A stretch of DNA of 63,835 nucleotides, taken from positions 1-63,835 of the forward strand of contig NZ_FOPZ01000020.1 of NCBI RefSeq assembly GCF_900113615.1. The letters run 5' to 3'. This DNA is from Halorubrum aquaticum. GTDB lineage: Archaea > Halobacteriota > Halobacteria > Halobacteriales > Haloferacaceae. Shown in pieces: positions 42,790 to 50,578 of this stretch. The stretch's first letter is position 1. Every line of letters begins with the position of its first letter. The position numbers and the translations under genes are program-made. Under the pieces are notes generated by a model. The model had not been told where the DNA came from and searched no databases. It saw only the letters and a program-made list of their open reading frames with translations.

Positions 42790-43875
42790 ATGACGGACTC
42801 GCTTTTCACGCCGTTCTCGCTGCGCGACACGGAGATCCCGAACCGGGTCATGCTCTCGCCGATGTGTCAGTACTCCGCCGAGGAGGGACTGGCGAACGAG
42901 TGGCATCGGGTCCACCTCGGCACCCGCGCGGTCGGCGGCGCGGGCGTCGTGATGGCGGAGGCGACCGGGGTCGAGCGGCGCGGCCGCATCACGCCCGGCT
43001 GTCTGGGTATCTGGTCGGACGAGCAGGCCGAGGCGCTCGAACCGGTCACGTCGTTCGTCCGGTCGCAGGGCGCGGTCCCCGGGATCCAACTGGCTCACGC
43101 CGGGCGGAAGGCCTCCCACGCCCCGCCGAGCGAGGGCGGCCACGCCCTTCCGGAGGACCACGCGGACGGGTGGGAGACGATCTCGGCGACCGACGAACCC
43201 TACCCCGACGAGGAGCCGGCGGCGACCCGCCGGATGGACGCCGGCGACGTCGAGGACGTGATCGACGCGTTCGCCGCCGCCGCGGAGCGCTCGCTGTCGG
43301 CCGGCTTCGAGATCGCCGAGGTCCACGCCGCCCACGGCTACCTCCTCCACCAGTTCCTCTCGCCGGTCACTAACGACCGCGACGACGAGTACGGCGGGAG
43401 CTTCGAGAACCGGACGCGGCTGGTCCGCGAGGTCGTCGAGGCGGTCCGCGGCGTCTGGCCCGACGACAAGCCCGTCTTCGTCCGGATCTCCGCGACGGAC
43501 TGGCTCCCCGACCGCGATTCGTGGGACGTGGACGACTCGGTTCGACTGGCCCCCCTGCTCGCCGAGGCCGGCGCGGACCTGATCGACGTCTCCGGCGGCG
43601 GGATCCACCCGGACCAGCAGTTACCGAACGCGGGACCGGGCTATCAGGTGCCGTACGCGGAGGCGATCCGCGAGGAGACGGACGTGCCGGTCGCCGCGGT
43701 CGGCGGGATCACGGAGCCGACCCACGCCGACGCGCTCGTGCGCAACGGCCGGGCCGACCTCGTCGCGCTCGGCCGCGAGATGCTCCGACACCCCTACTGG
43801 CCGCTCGAGGCCGCCCACGAGCTCGACGTGGAGGTCGAGTGGCCCGTCCAGTACCGCCGCGGCCGGTTCGAGTAG
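42790..43875 (+). CDS. NADH:flavin oxidoreductase, old yellow enzyme (YqjM-type)
   Basis: 361 residues, FMN TIM barrel. Motifs: TEIPNRVMLSPMCQYSAE, the substrate-binding HAGRKAS, AAHGYLLHQFLSP with SFENRTRL, and the C-terminal phosphate-binding VGGITEPTHADAL, ADLVALGREMLRHPYWP. The Cys in the MCQYS motif is the flavin-tuning residue of YqjM-class ene-reductases. Cytosolic NAD(P)H-dependent reduction of activated alkenes. ATG 42790 chosen; an ATG four codons earlier is weaker. Confidence 0.9.
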   Translation: MTDSLFTPFSLRDTEIPNRVMLSPMCQYSAEEGLANEWHRVHLGTRAVGGAGVVMAEATGVERRGRITPGCLGIWSDEQAEALEPVTSFVRSQGAVPGIQLAHAGRKASHAPPSEGGHALPEDHADGWETISATDEPYPDEEPAATRRMDAGDVEDVIDAFAAAAERSLSAGFEIAEVHAAHGYLLHQFLSPVTNDRDDEYGGSFENRTRLVREVVEAVRGVWPDDKPVFVRISATDWLPDRDSWDVDDSVRLAPLLAEAGADLIDVSGGGIHPDQQLPNAGPGYQVPYAEAIREETDVPVAAVGGITEPTHADALVRNGRADLVALGREMLRHPYWPLEAAHELDVEVEWPVQYRRGRFE

Positions 43876-43900
43876 CGGCGGGTCGGCCGTTCCGTTCGTC

Positions 43901-43951
43901 CTCCCCGGCCGGGTGCCCTCCCCGGCCGGGCGCCTTCCCTGACCGGGTACC
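43901..43951. repeat. 17-bp intergenic tandem repeat, three copies
   Basis: ctccccggccgggtgcc starts at 43901, with one change at 43918 and a diverged copy at 43935. The first two contain the perfect palindrome CCCGGCCGGG. The repeat lies between two plus-strand genes and could fold into adjacent hairpins. Confidence 0.8.
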
Positions 43952-43996
43952 TTCCTCCGGACGGGCTTTTTATCTCCCGGCCGCGTACGGGAGCAC

Positions 43997-44860
43997 ATGA
44001 GTTCCCGTGGTTCCCGCGACGGCCCGCGTGACGACGACCTCGAGGAGCGGCTCGACGAGCTCGAGGACGTCCTCTCCGAGCTCCGGGCGGACCTGCGATC
44101 GAGCGATCGGGAGGGCCGCGACCGATCCGGTCCCGTCCGCTCGCCCCGCCCGTCCGGCCCGCCGCGACCCCCGCGGCTCTCCGAGCTGGTCCGGTTCACC
44201 GAGGAGTACACCATCCCGACGGTGATCGCCCTCCTCGAGACCACGATCACGTCGCTGGAGCTGTTGCGCGGGACCCTCCGGCTGCTCGATCCCGGGCGCG
44301 ACCTGCGCGAGGACGCGGACGCGACCGCGGGTCGGCTCGCGGGCGCTCGCGACGGGGCGGCGGCCGGGCTCGCGCGCTCGCTCTCGGAACTCCGGACCGC
44401 GCTCGCGGAGGCCGACCTCCCCGAGGAGGCCGCCTCGCGGTCGATCATCGAGGACGCCCGCGACCTCTCCGCGGAGATCGAAGCGCGGATCGAGGAGGGG
44501 CGCCGGGAGGTGGACGCAACGAGGCGGTCGGATCGGAGAGCGGACGACCGAACGCGGAGCGACGATCGAACGCGAGGGGACGACCGAACACGACGGGGCG
44601 ATCGAGGCGACGACGGCGCGGTCCACATCGACGTGACCGACCCGGACGACGAGCGGGGGGGCCGTTCGGCGGACGAGGGCGGCGGAGACGAGCCCGACGT
44701 CGGGAAGCGACCCGAGGTCGACGTCGAGTCGGAGCTCGAGTCGATCAAGAGCCAACTCGACGACGAGAACGACGGGGAGAGCGAGGCGGACGACGGTTCC
44801 GAGAGCGACGAGGCGGATGCCGGCGGCGAGGAGGGAGATTCCGACGGCGACGACCGCTGA
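43997..44860 (+). CDS. Coiled-coil acidic protein of unknown function
   Basis: 287 residues. An N-terminal coiled coil (LEERLDELEDVLSELRADL), a central more hydrophobic core (ELVRFTEEYTIPTVIALLETTI then LELLRGTLRLLDPG) and a disordered, highly charged tail with repeated DDRTRxDD units. The core resembles a conserved haloarchaeal domain of unknown function. TATA-like tttttatc about 28-34 bases before ATG 43997. Confidence 0.7.
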   Translation: MSSRGSRDGPRDDDLEERLDELEDVLSELRADLRSSDREGRDRSGPVRSPRPSGPPRPPRLSELVRFTEEYTIPTVIALLETTITSLELLRGTLRLLDPGRDLREDADATAGRLAGARDGAAAGLARSLSELRTALAEADLPEEAASRSIIEDARDLSAEIEARIEEGRREVDATRRSDRRADDRTRSDDRTRGDDRTRRGDRGDDGAVHIDVTDPDDERGGRSADEGGGDEPDVGKRPEVDVESELESIKSQLDDENDGESEADDGSESDEADAGGEEGDSDGDDR

Positions 44861-44869
44861 CGGGCCCGG

Positions 44870-45619
44870 TCACCACTCCGCGCCGAGGTGGTCGGCGACG
44901 CGCTCGGCGGAGTCGCAAAGTAACGCGCCGTCGTCGGTGAACACCTCCAGCGCGACGGTGCCCTCGAACTCCCCGAGCGCGTCGCTCGCGCCCCCGTAGT
45001 CGACCTCGCCAGCGCCGACCGGCATGTGGGTGTCGCCGCGCCGGCGCACGTCGTGACAGTGGAGGTGCGAGATACGGTCGGCGTGGCTCCGGAGGAACCG
45101 CCGTATCGCCCCGTTCCCGCCCTCCATGTAGGCGTGGCCGACGTCGAAACAGACCGCGGTGTCGGTCTCGCGGGCGATGTCGCCGAGCACCGAGAGCTGG
45201 ATCCCGCGGTGCTGGTGGCCCACGTTCTCGACGACGACCTCAACGCCCGCGTCGCGGCCGGCGTCCGCCACGCGGCGGAGCTGGTCGGCGGCGACCTCGC
45301 GGAACTCCACGTCGTCGCGGTCGGCGGAGGTGGCGTGGAGGACGGCCTTCTCCGCGCCGAGATCGCCGACCGCCTCGAGGAGCCGCCGCTGGTAGGCGAC
45401 GATGGCGTCGTTGACCTCGGGGGCGTAGCTCGTGAGGGGTTGGCTGTACGGCAGGTGAACCACCAGATCGCGACCCGCCAACGCCCGGTCGAGCCGATCC
45501 GGGTCGATCGACTCGGGCGGGAGGCTGCCCGCGCCGACGCCGAGCTCGACGAAGTCGAACGCCGCCGGCGACGCCGCCAGCCGGTCGAGGTCGTCGCCGA
45601 CGGTCACGCCGATGTCCAT
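44870..45619 (-). CDS. Sugar phosphate isomerase/epimerase-like (AP endonuclease 2 TIM barrel)
   Basis: 249 residues. TIM barrel of the xylose-isomerase-like group: GVTVGDDLDRL, DLVVHLPYSQPL, KAVLHATSADR, VVVENVGHQH, CFDVGHAYMEG, SHLHCHDVRRRGDTHMPVGAGEVDY. The Glu/His/Asp metal ligands typical of the family are visible. Exact substrate unknown. Leaderless promoter: gtttaagtc on the minus strand at 45642-45650. Confidence 0.82.
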   Translation of the reverse strand: MDIGVTVGDDLDRLAASPAAFDFVELGVGAGSLPPESIDPDRLDRALAGRDLVVHLPYSQPLTSYAPEVNDAIVAYQRRLLEAVGDLGAEKAVLHATSADRDDVEFREVAADQLRRVADAGRDAGVEVVVENVGHQHRGIQLSVLGDIARETDTAVCFDVGHAYMEGGNGAIRRFLRSHADRISHLHCHDVRRRGDTHMPVGAGEVDYGGASDALGEFEGTVALEVFTDDGALLCDSAERVADHLGAEW

Positions 45620-45788
45620 ACCGGCGGACTGGGTCGGGATCGACTTAAACACGGGCGGATTCCTGTCGGGTACTCGTCCGGTCGTGGTGCGGTGGCGCGA
45701 CCCCGCGAGTGCCCGGGAGGGCACGAGCGGGGCGCGAGGTCCGGTGCGGTCCGTACCGTTCAAACGGCGTGGTTCGCGAGATGCGCCG

Positions 45789-46106
45789 TCAGGACTCGCG
45801 CCACTTGTGGCCGCACTCGACGCAGGTGAACAGCCGAACCTCGTAGGAGCCGCCCGGCTTCGGCATCATCTCGTAGTGGGCGCGGTCGCCGTCGCAGTCG
45901 TCCGCCGGACAGGGCTCCCGCATCGTCTCGCCGGATCCCTGGGTCGCGTCGGCCACGTCGGGTGCCCCGTCGTCCCGCTGTCCGTCCCGGGTCGTCATCG
46001 ACGACTCCGCTCGCGAGTCCCGCGGCTCCTCGTTCTCACAGGAGCGACACACCCACGTGTCGCCCTCCGTGCGCATCATCGAACCGCACTCGTCACAGAA
46101 TCGCAT
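45789..46106 (-). CDS. Transcription factor S paralogue (RPA12/RPB9/RPC11 family) lacking the DE motif
   Basis: 105 residues. N-terminal zinc ribbon (CDEC then CRSC) and C-terminal zinc ribbon (CPADDCDGD, CVECGHKWRES) joined by a disordered Asp/Gly linker. Cleavage-competent TFS has an acidic pair in the tip of the C-terminal hairpin (ADE in most haloarchaeal TFS); here that hairpin reads MPKPGGSYEVRLFTC, with no acidic pair at the expected place. So it should bind RNA polymerase but probably not stimulate transcript cleavage. TATA-like acatatatcc (minus strand, 46131-46140) supports ATG 46106. Confidence 0.85.
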   Translation of the reverse strand: MRFCDECGSMMRTEGDTWVCRSCENEEPRDSRAESSMTTRDGQRDDGAPDVADATQGSGETMREPCPADDCDGDRAHYEMMPKPGGSYEVRLFTCVECGHKWRES

Positions 46107-46192
46107 ACGACGCGGAGACACACGGCTGTCGGATATATGTGTTAACTTCCGATCCGTCGTGGACGTCGGGCGACCGCTTCGCGCGTCCGAAC

Positions 46193-46780
46193 TCACTCCT
46201 CGTCGACGAGCGAGCCGAGCACGCGCTCGGCGTCGGCGGGCACGTCGAAGTCGTGGTAGTGCTCGCCCTTCTCCTTCGAGAGGACGTTGAGCGCGGCCGC
46301 CGCACCGTCGCCGGCGGAGATGACCGCCTGCCACTCCTCGGCGCGGACCATCGCGCCCGTCGCGTAGGCGTTCTCCACGGAGGTCTCCATGTCCACGCCG
46401 ACGTCGACCGTGTCGTCCTCGGCGAAGTCACAGCCGAGCTCCTCGGCGAGGTCCCGGCTCGCGCCCGTCGCGAGCACGACGTAGTCGGCGGCGTACTCTT
46501 CCTCGGCGGTCGAGACGACGAAGCCGTCGTCGGCCGCCTCGACGCCGGTCACCTCCACGCCCTGGTGACGCTCGACGCCGAAGTCGTCGACCTGGTCGCG
46601 CATGGTGTCGACGAGGAGGGTGCCGTCGACCGACCCGATGCCGGGGTAGTTGAACAGGTGTGCCTTGTGCATCCACGTGCCGTCGGTGTCGAAGACCGCC
46701 GTCTCGAGACCGTTCTTTGCGGTGAAGAGGGCTGCGCTCAGACCCGCGGGGCCGCCGCCGATGACGATGACGTTTGCCAT
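46193..46780 (-). CDS. Single-domain FAD oxidoreductase, thioredoxin reductase-like
   Basis: 195 residues. N-terminal FAD Rossmann motif VIVIGGGPAGLSAALFTAKNG, then FNYPGIGSVDG, VVLATGAS and YATGAMVRAEEWQAVISAGDGAAAAL. It resembles thioredoxin reductase with the NAD(P)-binding domain and the CxxC active site removed. It could be a flavin carrier or a ferredoxin/partner-dependent reductase; it cannot act as a classical thioredoxin reductase. TATA-like gtttatg about 25 bases upstream. Confidence 0.82.
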   Translation of the reverse strand: MANVIVIGGGPAGLSAALFTAKNGLETAVFDTDGTWMHKAHLFNYPGIGSVDGTLLVDTMRDQVDDFGVERHQGVEVTGVEAADDGFVVSTAEEEYAADYVVLATGASRDLAEELGCDFAEDDTVDVGVDMETSVENAYATGAMVRAEEWQAVISAGDGAAAALNVLSKEKGEHYHDFDVPADAERVLGSLVDEE

Positions 46781-46897
46781 GTCGGAGACACGGGCTCGAC
46801 CCGCATAAACGCGCGGTAACGGGAGTGTGATCGGGTGGCTGGAGGGGAATCGGCGTGGATTCGACGGGGGTTCGGAAGGTGATCGAACGGCGGCCGA

Positions 46898-47971
46898 TCA
46901 GTCGTCCGCGAGCGGCGCGTCGACGTCGATCTCGCCGGCGTCGATCTCGGCTTCCACCTGTCGGGCGGCCTCGACCATGTTCTCGGTCTTGCCGTAGGCG
47001 ATCTCGCGGGGGAGCAGCTTCAGCCCGCAGTCCGGCGATATCGTCAGCTTCTCCGGTGGGACGACGCGGAGGCCCTGCCGGATGTTCTCCTTGATCTCCT
47101 CGACCGGCTCGACCTCGGCGGTGTGGGCGTCGACGACGCCGAGCGCGAGGTCCGGCTCGAACTCGGGGTCCTCGAACGTCGGGATCTGCTCGTAGTCGCC
47201 GTTACACAGTTCCACGTCGAACTCGTCGATCGGGAAGTCGTTGATCTCGGGGTAGATCCGCGAGTAGTCGCCGTAACAGACGTGTAAGCCGATCCGCACG
47301 TCCTCGTCGATCCCCGAGACGATCCGGTCGAGCGCCTCGCCGACGATGGCGTGGTCCTCCGGCGTCGTCGCCAGCGCGGGCTCGTCGATCTGGACGTAGC
47401 GCGCGCCGGCCTCGACCAGCTTCTCGACCTCCTCGTTGACGAGGTCAGCGAGGTCGTAGACGAGCTCCTCGGTGGAGGAGTACGCCTCGTTGAACGCCCA
47501 GAACCCGAGCGTGTACGGTCCCGTGATCGGTACCTTGACCGGCCGTTCGGCGACGTTCGTGGTGAACTCGAACTCGTCGACGAGCCACGGCTCGTCGTAG
47601 GAGACCTCCTCGACGACGCTCGGCTTGTCGAAGTAGTTGTGGCCCCACACCTTCACCGGGCCGTTGAACTCGTAGCCGTCGATGCGCTCGGCGAAGAACT
47701 CCACCATCTCGTTGCGGCGCATCTCGCCGTCCACGACCGTGTCGAGCCCGGCGCGCTCGTGTTCGTGGGTGATCAGCCGGCAGGCGTCGTCGTGGGCCTC
47801 CGCGAGGTCCGACTCGTCGAACTTCGAGTCGGGATCCTCGACCAGTTCGTCGGCGCGGTTCAGCCACTTCGGCTTCGGATAGGAGCCGACGACGGTCGTG
47901 AGCAGGAACGAGTCGTTCGGGTGGTCTATCGGACGGAACTGTTCGCGGTTGGCGGACGGGTTACGGACCAT
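46898..47971 (-). CDS. Methionine synthase, catalytic (C-terminal MetE) part
   Basis: 357 residues. MetE C-terminal-type barrel: TTVVGSYPKPKW, DGEMRRNEMVEFF, PVKVPITGPYTLGFW, ARYVQIDEPALATTPED, IGLHVCYGDY (zinc Cys) and ISPDCGLKLLP (zinc Cys). Cobalamin-independent methyl transfer to homocysteine; the methyl donor in archaea is probably a methyl-corrinoid or other pterin rather than triglutamyl folate. ATG 47971 overlaps the stop of the upstream MetE-like gene (TAATG), showing translational coupling. Confidence 0.88.
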   Translation of the reverse strand: MVRNPSANREQFRPIDHPNDSFLLTTVVGSYPKPKWLNRADELVEDPDSKFDESDLAEAHDDACRLITHEHERAGLDTVVDGEMRRNEMVEFFAERIDGYEFNGPVKVWGHNYFDKPSVVEEVSYDEPWLVDEFEFTTNVAERPVKVPITGPYTLGFWAFNEAYSSTEELVYDLADLVNEEVEKLVEAGARYVQIDEPALATTPEDHAIVGEALDRIVSGIDEDVRIGLHVCYGDYSRIYPEINDFPIDEFDVELCNGDYEQIPTFEDPEFEPDLALGVVDAHTAEVEPVEEIKENIRQGLRVVPPEKLTISPDCGLKLLPREIAYGKTENMVEAARQVEAEIDAGEIDVDAPLADD

Positions 47972-48987
47972 TATTCGAGCACCTCCGTGGCGGCGGCGAG
48001 CGCGGAAAGCTTCGCGCGGTACTTGTTCTCGGGCAGGTAGAACAGCTCGGTGTTCGGCGTCAGGTAGGTCGTCTCGAAGTCGGCGGCGGGGGCCTGTCCC
48101 TCGAACCACTCGACGCGTTCGGCGACCGTCTCCGGCTCCTCGACGAGCGTGTTCTGTCCGTCGACGAGCCCGAGCGCGATCGATTCGGTCGCGCCGTACT
48201 CCTGGACGTTGTACACCGTGTCCTCGCGGTCGCCGGCGACGAGGTCGAGCCCGAGCGCGTCCGCGTCCGCCTCGTCGACGAGGTGGGCGTAGAGCTTCTC
48301 GTCGAGCGCGCCGTAGAACGTCTGGACGACCACGTCGGCGTCGGTCGCCGCGGCGACCGTCGCGATCGCGTCGGTCGCGCGCTCCTCGGTCCCGTCCGCC
48401 GGCGGGTTCGTCACCAGCGACGGCTCGAGGAGGAACAGCGTCTCGTGGGCGGGGAACGCCTCGACCTCGCCGGCGAGGAAGTCGGCTATCGCCGCCTGGA
48501 ACTCGGCGTCGTCGCCGTAGTGCTCGTCGGTCGCCAGGTCGGCGAGCGAGTACGGTCCCGGCAGCGTCGCCGCGAGCGGGGCGTCGCCGGCGTTCGTCCC
48601 GTCGATCAGGTCCGCGGCCGCCTCCAACTCGCCGGCGACGTCGCCGGAGAAGTCCAGGTCGTCGACGACCCGCGGGTCGCGGTAGAAGTTGTTGTTGTCG
48701 TAGTACCGCACGATCCCGCCGGTCTCGACGCTCTCGTGGACCGTGAGCGGGTGCGCGATCATGTCGTCCCAGCGGGCCTGTCCCTCGGCGACGCGGTCGA
48801 GACCGGCCTCGAGCTGGTCGTCGACGAGCTCCGCGCGGACCTCGCCGTACGTCTCCGCGATCTCGCCCCCCTCGTCGCCGCTCAGGAGGTCGCCCTTCTG
48901 GTGACCCTTCAGGTCCGAAAGCGTCCCTTTCGCCCAGTCCGGGAGCGGATAGATCCCCGGCGTGGCCGCGACTCGTTCAGTCATCAC
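47971..48987 (-). CDS. MetE-like protein (second UROD/MetE barrel)
   Basis: 338 residues. UROD/MetE-like barrel without the full zinc signature: GIYPLPDWAKGTLSDLKGHQ at the start, MIAHPLTVHESVETGG, ATLPGPYSLADLATDEHYG, LFLLEPSLVTNPP and YLTPNTELFYLPENKYRAKLSAL at the end. Forms a pair with the following MetE, equivalent to a split methionine synthase. Start ATG 48987 or 48984. AT-rich TATA at 49005-49020. Confidence 0.85.
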   Translation of the reverse strand: MMTERVAATPGIYPLPDWAKGTLSDLKGHQKGDLLSGDEGGEIAETYGEVRAELVDDQLEAGLDRVAEGQARWDDMIAHPLTVHESVETGGIVRYYDNNNFYRDPRVVDDLDFSGDVAGELEAAADLIDGTNAGDAPLAATLPGPYSLADLATDEHYGDDAEFQAAIADFLAGEVEAFPAHETLFLLEPSLVTNPPADGTEERATDAIATVAAATDADVVVQTFYGALDEKLYAHLVDEADADALGLDLVAGDREDTVYNVQEYGATESIALGLVDGQNTLVEEPETVAERVEWFEGQAPAADFETTYLTPNTELFYLPENKYRAKLSALAAATEVLE

Positions 48988-49004
48988 CGTGGGTTGGATA
49001 TGCC

Positions 49005-49020
49005 GTTGTATAATATTTGC
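49005..49020 (-). promoter_or_regulatory. Promoter of the split metE operon
   Basis: On the minus strand gcaaatattatacaac forms a strong TATA region, about 20-35 bases upstream of the ATG pair at 48984/48987. It fits a leaderless or nearly leaderless transcript for the two MetE-type genes. Confidence 0.6.
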
Positions 49021-49107
49021 GAACCTGTTTCATGCGTCTTGGTTATTCCTATTGCTCACCGAGAGGCGAGCCGAACCCTTAGTACGGGTCGCGTCGAACC
49101 CCGACCC

Positions 49108-50043
49108 ATGTCCGTCGTCTCGCTTTTCCCCTCGGCGACGGAGGTCGCGGCGGCGCTCGGCGCCACGCCCGTCGCGGTCTCCCACCAGTGTGATCACCCG
49201 CCGACGGCGGCCGCCCGCCCGACGATCACCGGACTCGTTCGCGACCTCGAGGACGACCCCGAAACGCTCGACCGGGTCGTCGCCCACGACGACACCTACT
49301 ACCTCGACGGCGACGCGCTCGCGGCGGCCGACCCGGACGCGATACTCACTCAGGGCGTCTGTGCCGTCTGCGCGCTCGACGCCGGGCTCGCCCGCCGGGC
49401 GGTCGAACGGCTCGACCTCGACGCCGACGTGCTCGACGTCCACGCCGACGACCTCGCGGACGTGCTCGCGAACGTCGAGCGGATCGGCGACGCGGTGGGC
49501 CGCCGGGACGCGGCGGCCGAGTTACGCGCGGACCTCGACGCCCGCATCGACGCCGTCGCCGACGCGGTCCCGGGCGGGGACGAAGGGGAGGGCGAAGCCG
49601 GAAACCGCCCCCGCGTCGCCGTCCTCGACTGGACCGACCCGCTCCGCCACGGCGGGCTCTGGATCCCGGACCTGATCCGGATCGCCGGCGGGGAACCCGG
49701 ACTCGTCGCGGCCGGCGAGCGCTCGCGGGCGGTCGACCCGGCGGAACTACGCGAGTTCGACCCTGAGGTGGTCGTCGTCGGTCCCTGTAGCGCCGACGTC
49801 GACGAGGCCGAACGCGCGGCACGCGACCTGCTGGAACGCGAGTCGTTCGACGGGACCGCCGCGGTGCGGGAGGGTCGCGTGTTCGCGATGGACGGCACCG
49901 CCTACCTGAACCGCCACAGCCATCGGGTCGTCGACACGCTCGAGGCGCTCGCGGCGGTGATCCACCCGGACCGATTCGAGGCGGACGGGAGCGGCAGCGA
50001 GGACGCGAAGGTCAGACGCGTCGGTCGAGCCGCAACACGGTGA
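49108..50043 (+). CDS. BtuF-like cobalamin-binding protein, no export signal
   Basis: 311 residues of the helical-backbone metal-receptor fold: VVSLFPSATEVAAALG at the start, ILTQGVCAVCALDAG (CxxC), LDWTDPLRHGGLWIPDLI and DRFEADGSG at the end. It belongs to the cobalamin/iron-chelate binding family but has neither a signal peptide nor a lipobox, so it seems cytosolic. No BtuC or BtuD gene lies nearby. Head-to-head with the metE pair, suggesting a corrinoid link, which is inference. Overlaps the convergent HemK2 gene by 32 bases at its 3' end. Confidence 0.82.
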   Translation: MSVVSLFPSATEVAAALGATPVAVSHQCDHPPTAAARPTITGLVRDLEDDPETLDRVVAHDDTYYLDGDALAAADPDAILTQGVCAVCALDAGLARRAVERLDLDADVLDVHADDLADVLANVERIGDAVGRRDAAAELRADLDARIDAVADAVPGGDEGEGEAGNRPRVAVLDWTDPLRHGGLWIPDLIRIAGGEPGLVAAGERSRAVDPAELREFDPEVVVVGPCSADVDEAERAARDLLERESFDGTAAVREGRVFAMDGTAYLNRHSHRVVDTLEALAAVIHPDRFEADGSGSEDAKVRRVGRAATR

Positions 50044-50578
50044 GCGTCTCGAACGGGAACGACTCCTCGCGGGCGACCGCGTGGGCGAAGCCCGCCTCCT
50101 CGACCAGCGCCAGCACCTCCTCGTAGCCCGTGAGCGAGGAGACGAGCAGGAAGACGACCCCGTCCGGGGCGAGCACCCGTCCCACGTCGGCGAGGAACGG
50201 CTCGATGAGCTCCCGGCCCGACTCGCCGCCGGAGAGCGCGTGCTCCATCCAGTCGTCCCACTCGTTTTCCGGGTCGGTCGGGAGGTACGGCGGGTTGAAA
50301 CACACCGTGTCGAACGCGTCGTCGCGGAACGGGTCGAGCAGGTCGGCGACGACCGCCTCGACGCCGCGGTCGCGGGCCTCCCGCGCCGCGTGCGGGTTGC
50401 GGTCGCTGCCCACGACGCGGAGCCCCCGCTCCGCCGCGATCCGTTCGGCGACCCAGCCGGAGCCGGTGCCGACCTCCAGCACGCGGCCGCGCGCACCCTC
50501 GATGGCCGCCTCAGCCAACAGCCCGGAGTCCTCGGCGGGCTGGTACACCGTCGGCCCGTCGCGGTCGAGGCGGTTCAC
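50012..50578 (-). CDS. HemK2/MTQ2-type protein glutamine methyltransferase
   Basis: 188 residues. VYQPAEDSGLLAEAA at the start (typical of HemK2), motif I LEVGTGSGWVAE, acidic VVGSDRNP, and the catalytic CFNPPYLPTD (NPPY). Methylates the GGQ glutamine of release factor aRF1 in related systems. Start ATG 50578 overlaps the MscS stop by 4 bases. Belongs to the conserved L21e-RpoF-DUF655-KsgA-HemK2 gene order. Confidence 0.9.
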   Translation of the reverse strand: MNRLDRDGPTVYQPAEDSGLLAEAAIEGARGRVLEVGTGSGWVAERIAAERGLRVVGSDRNPHAAREARDRGVEAVVADLLDPFRDDAFDTVCFNPPYLPTDPENEWDDWMEHALSGGESGRELIEPFLADVGRVLAPDGVVFLLVSSLTGYEEVLALVEEAGFAHAVAREESFPFETLTVLRLDRRV

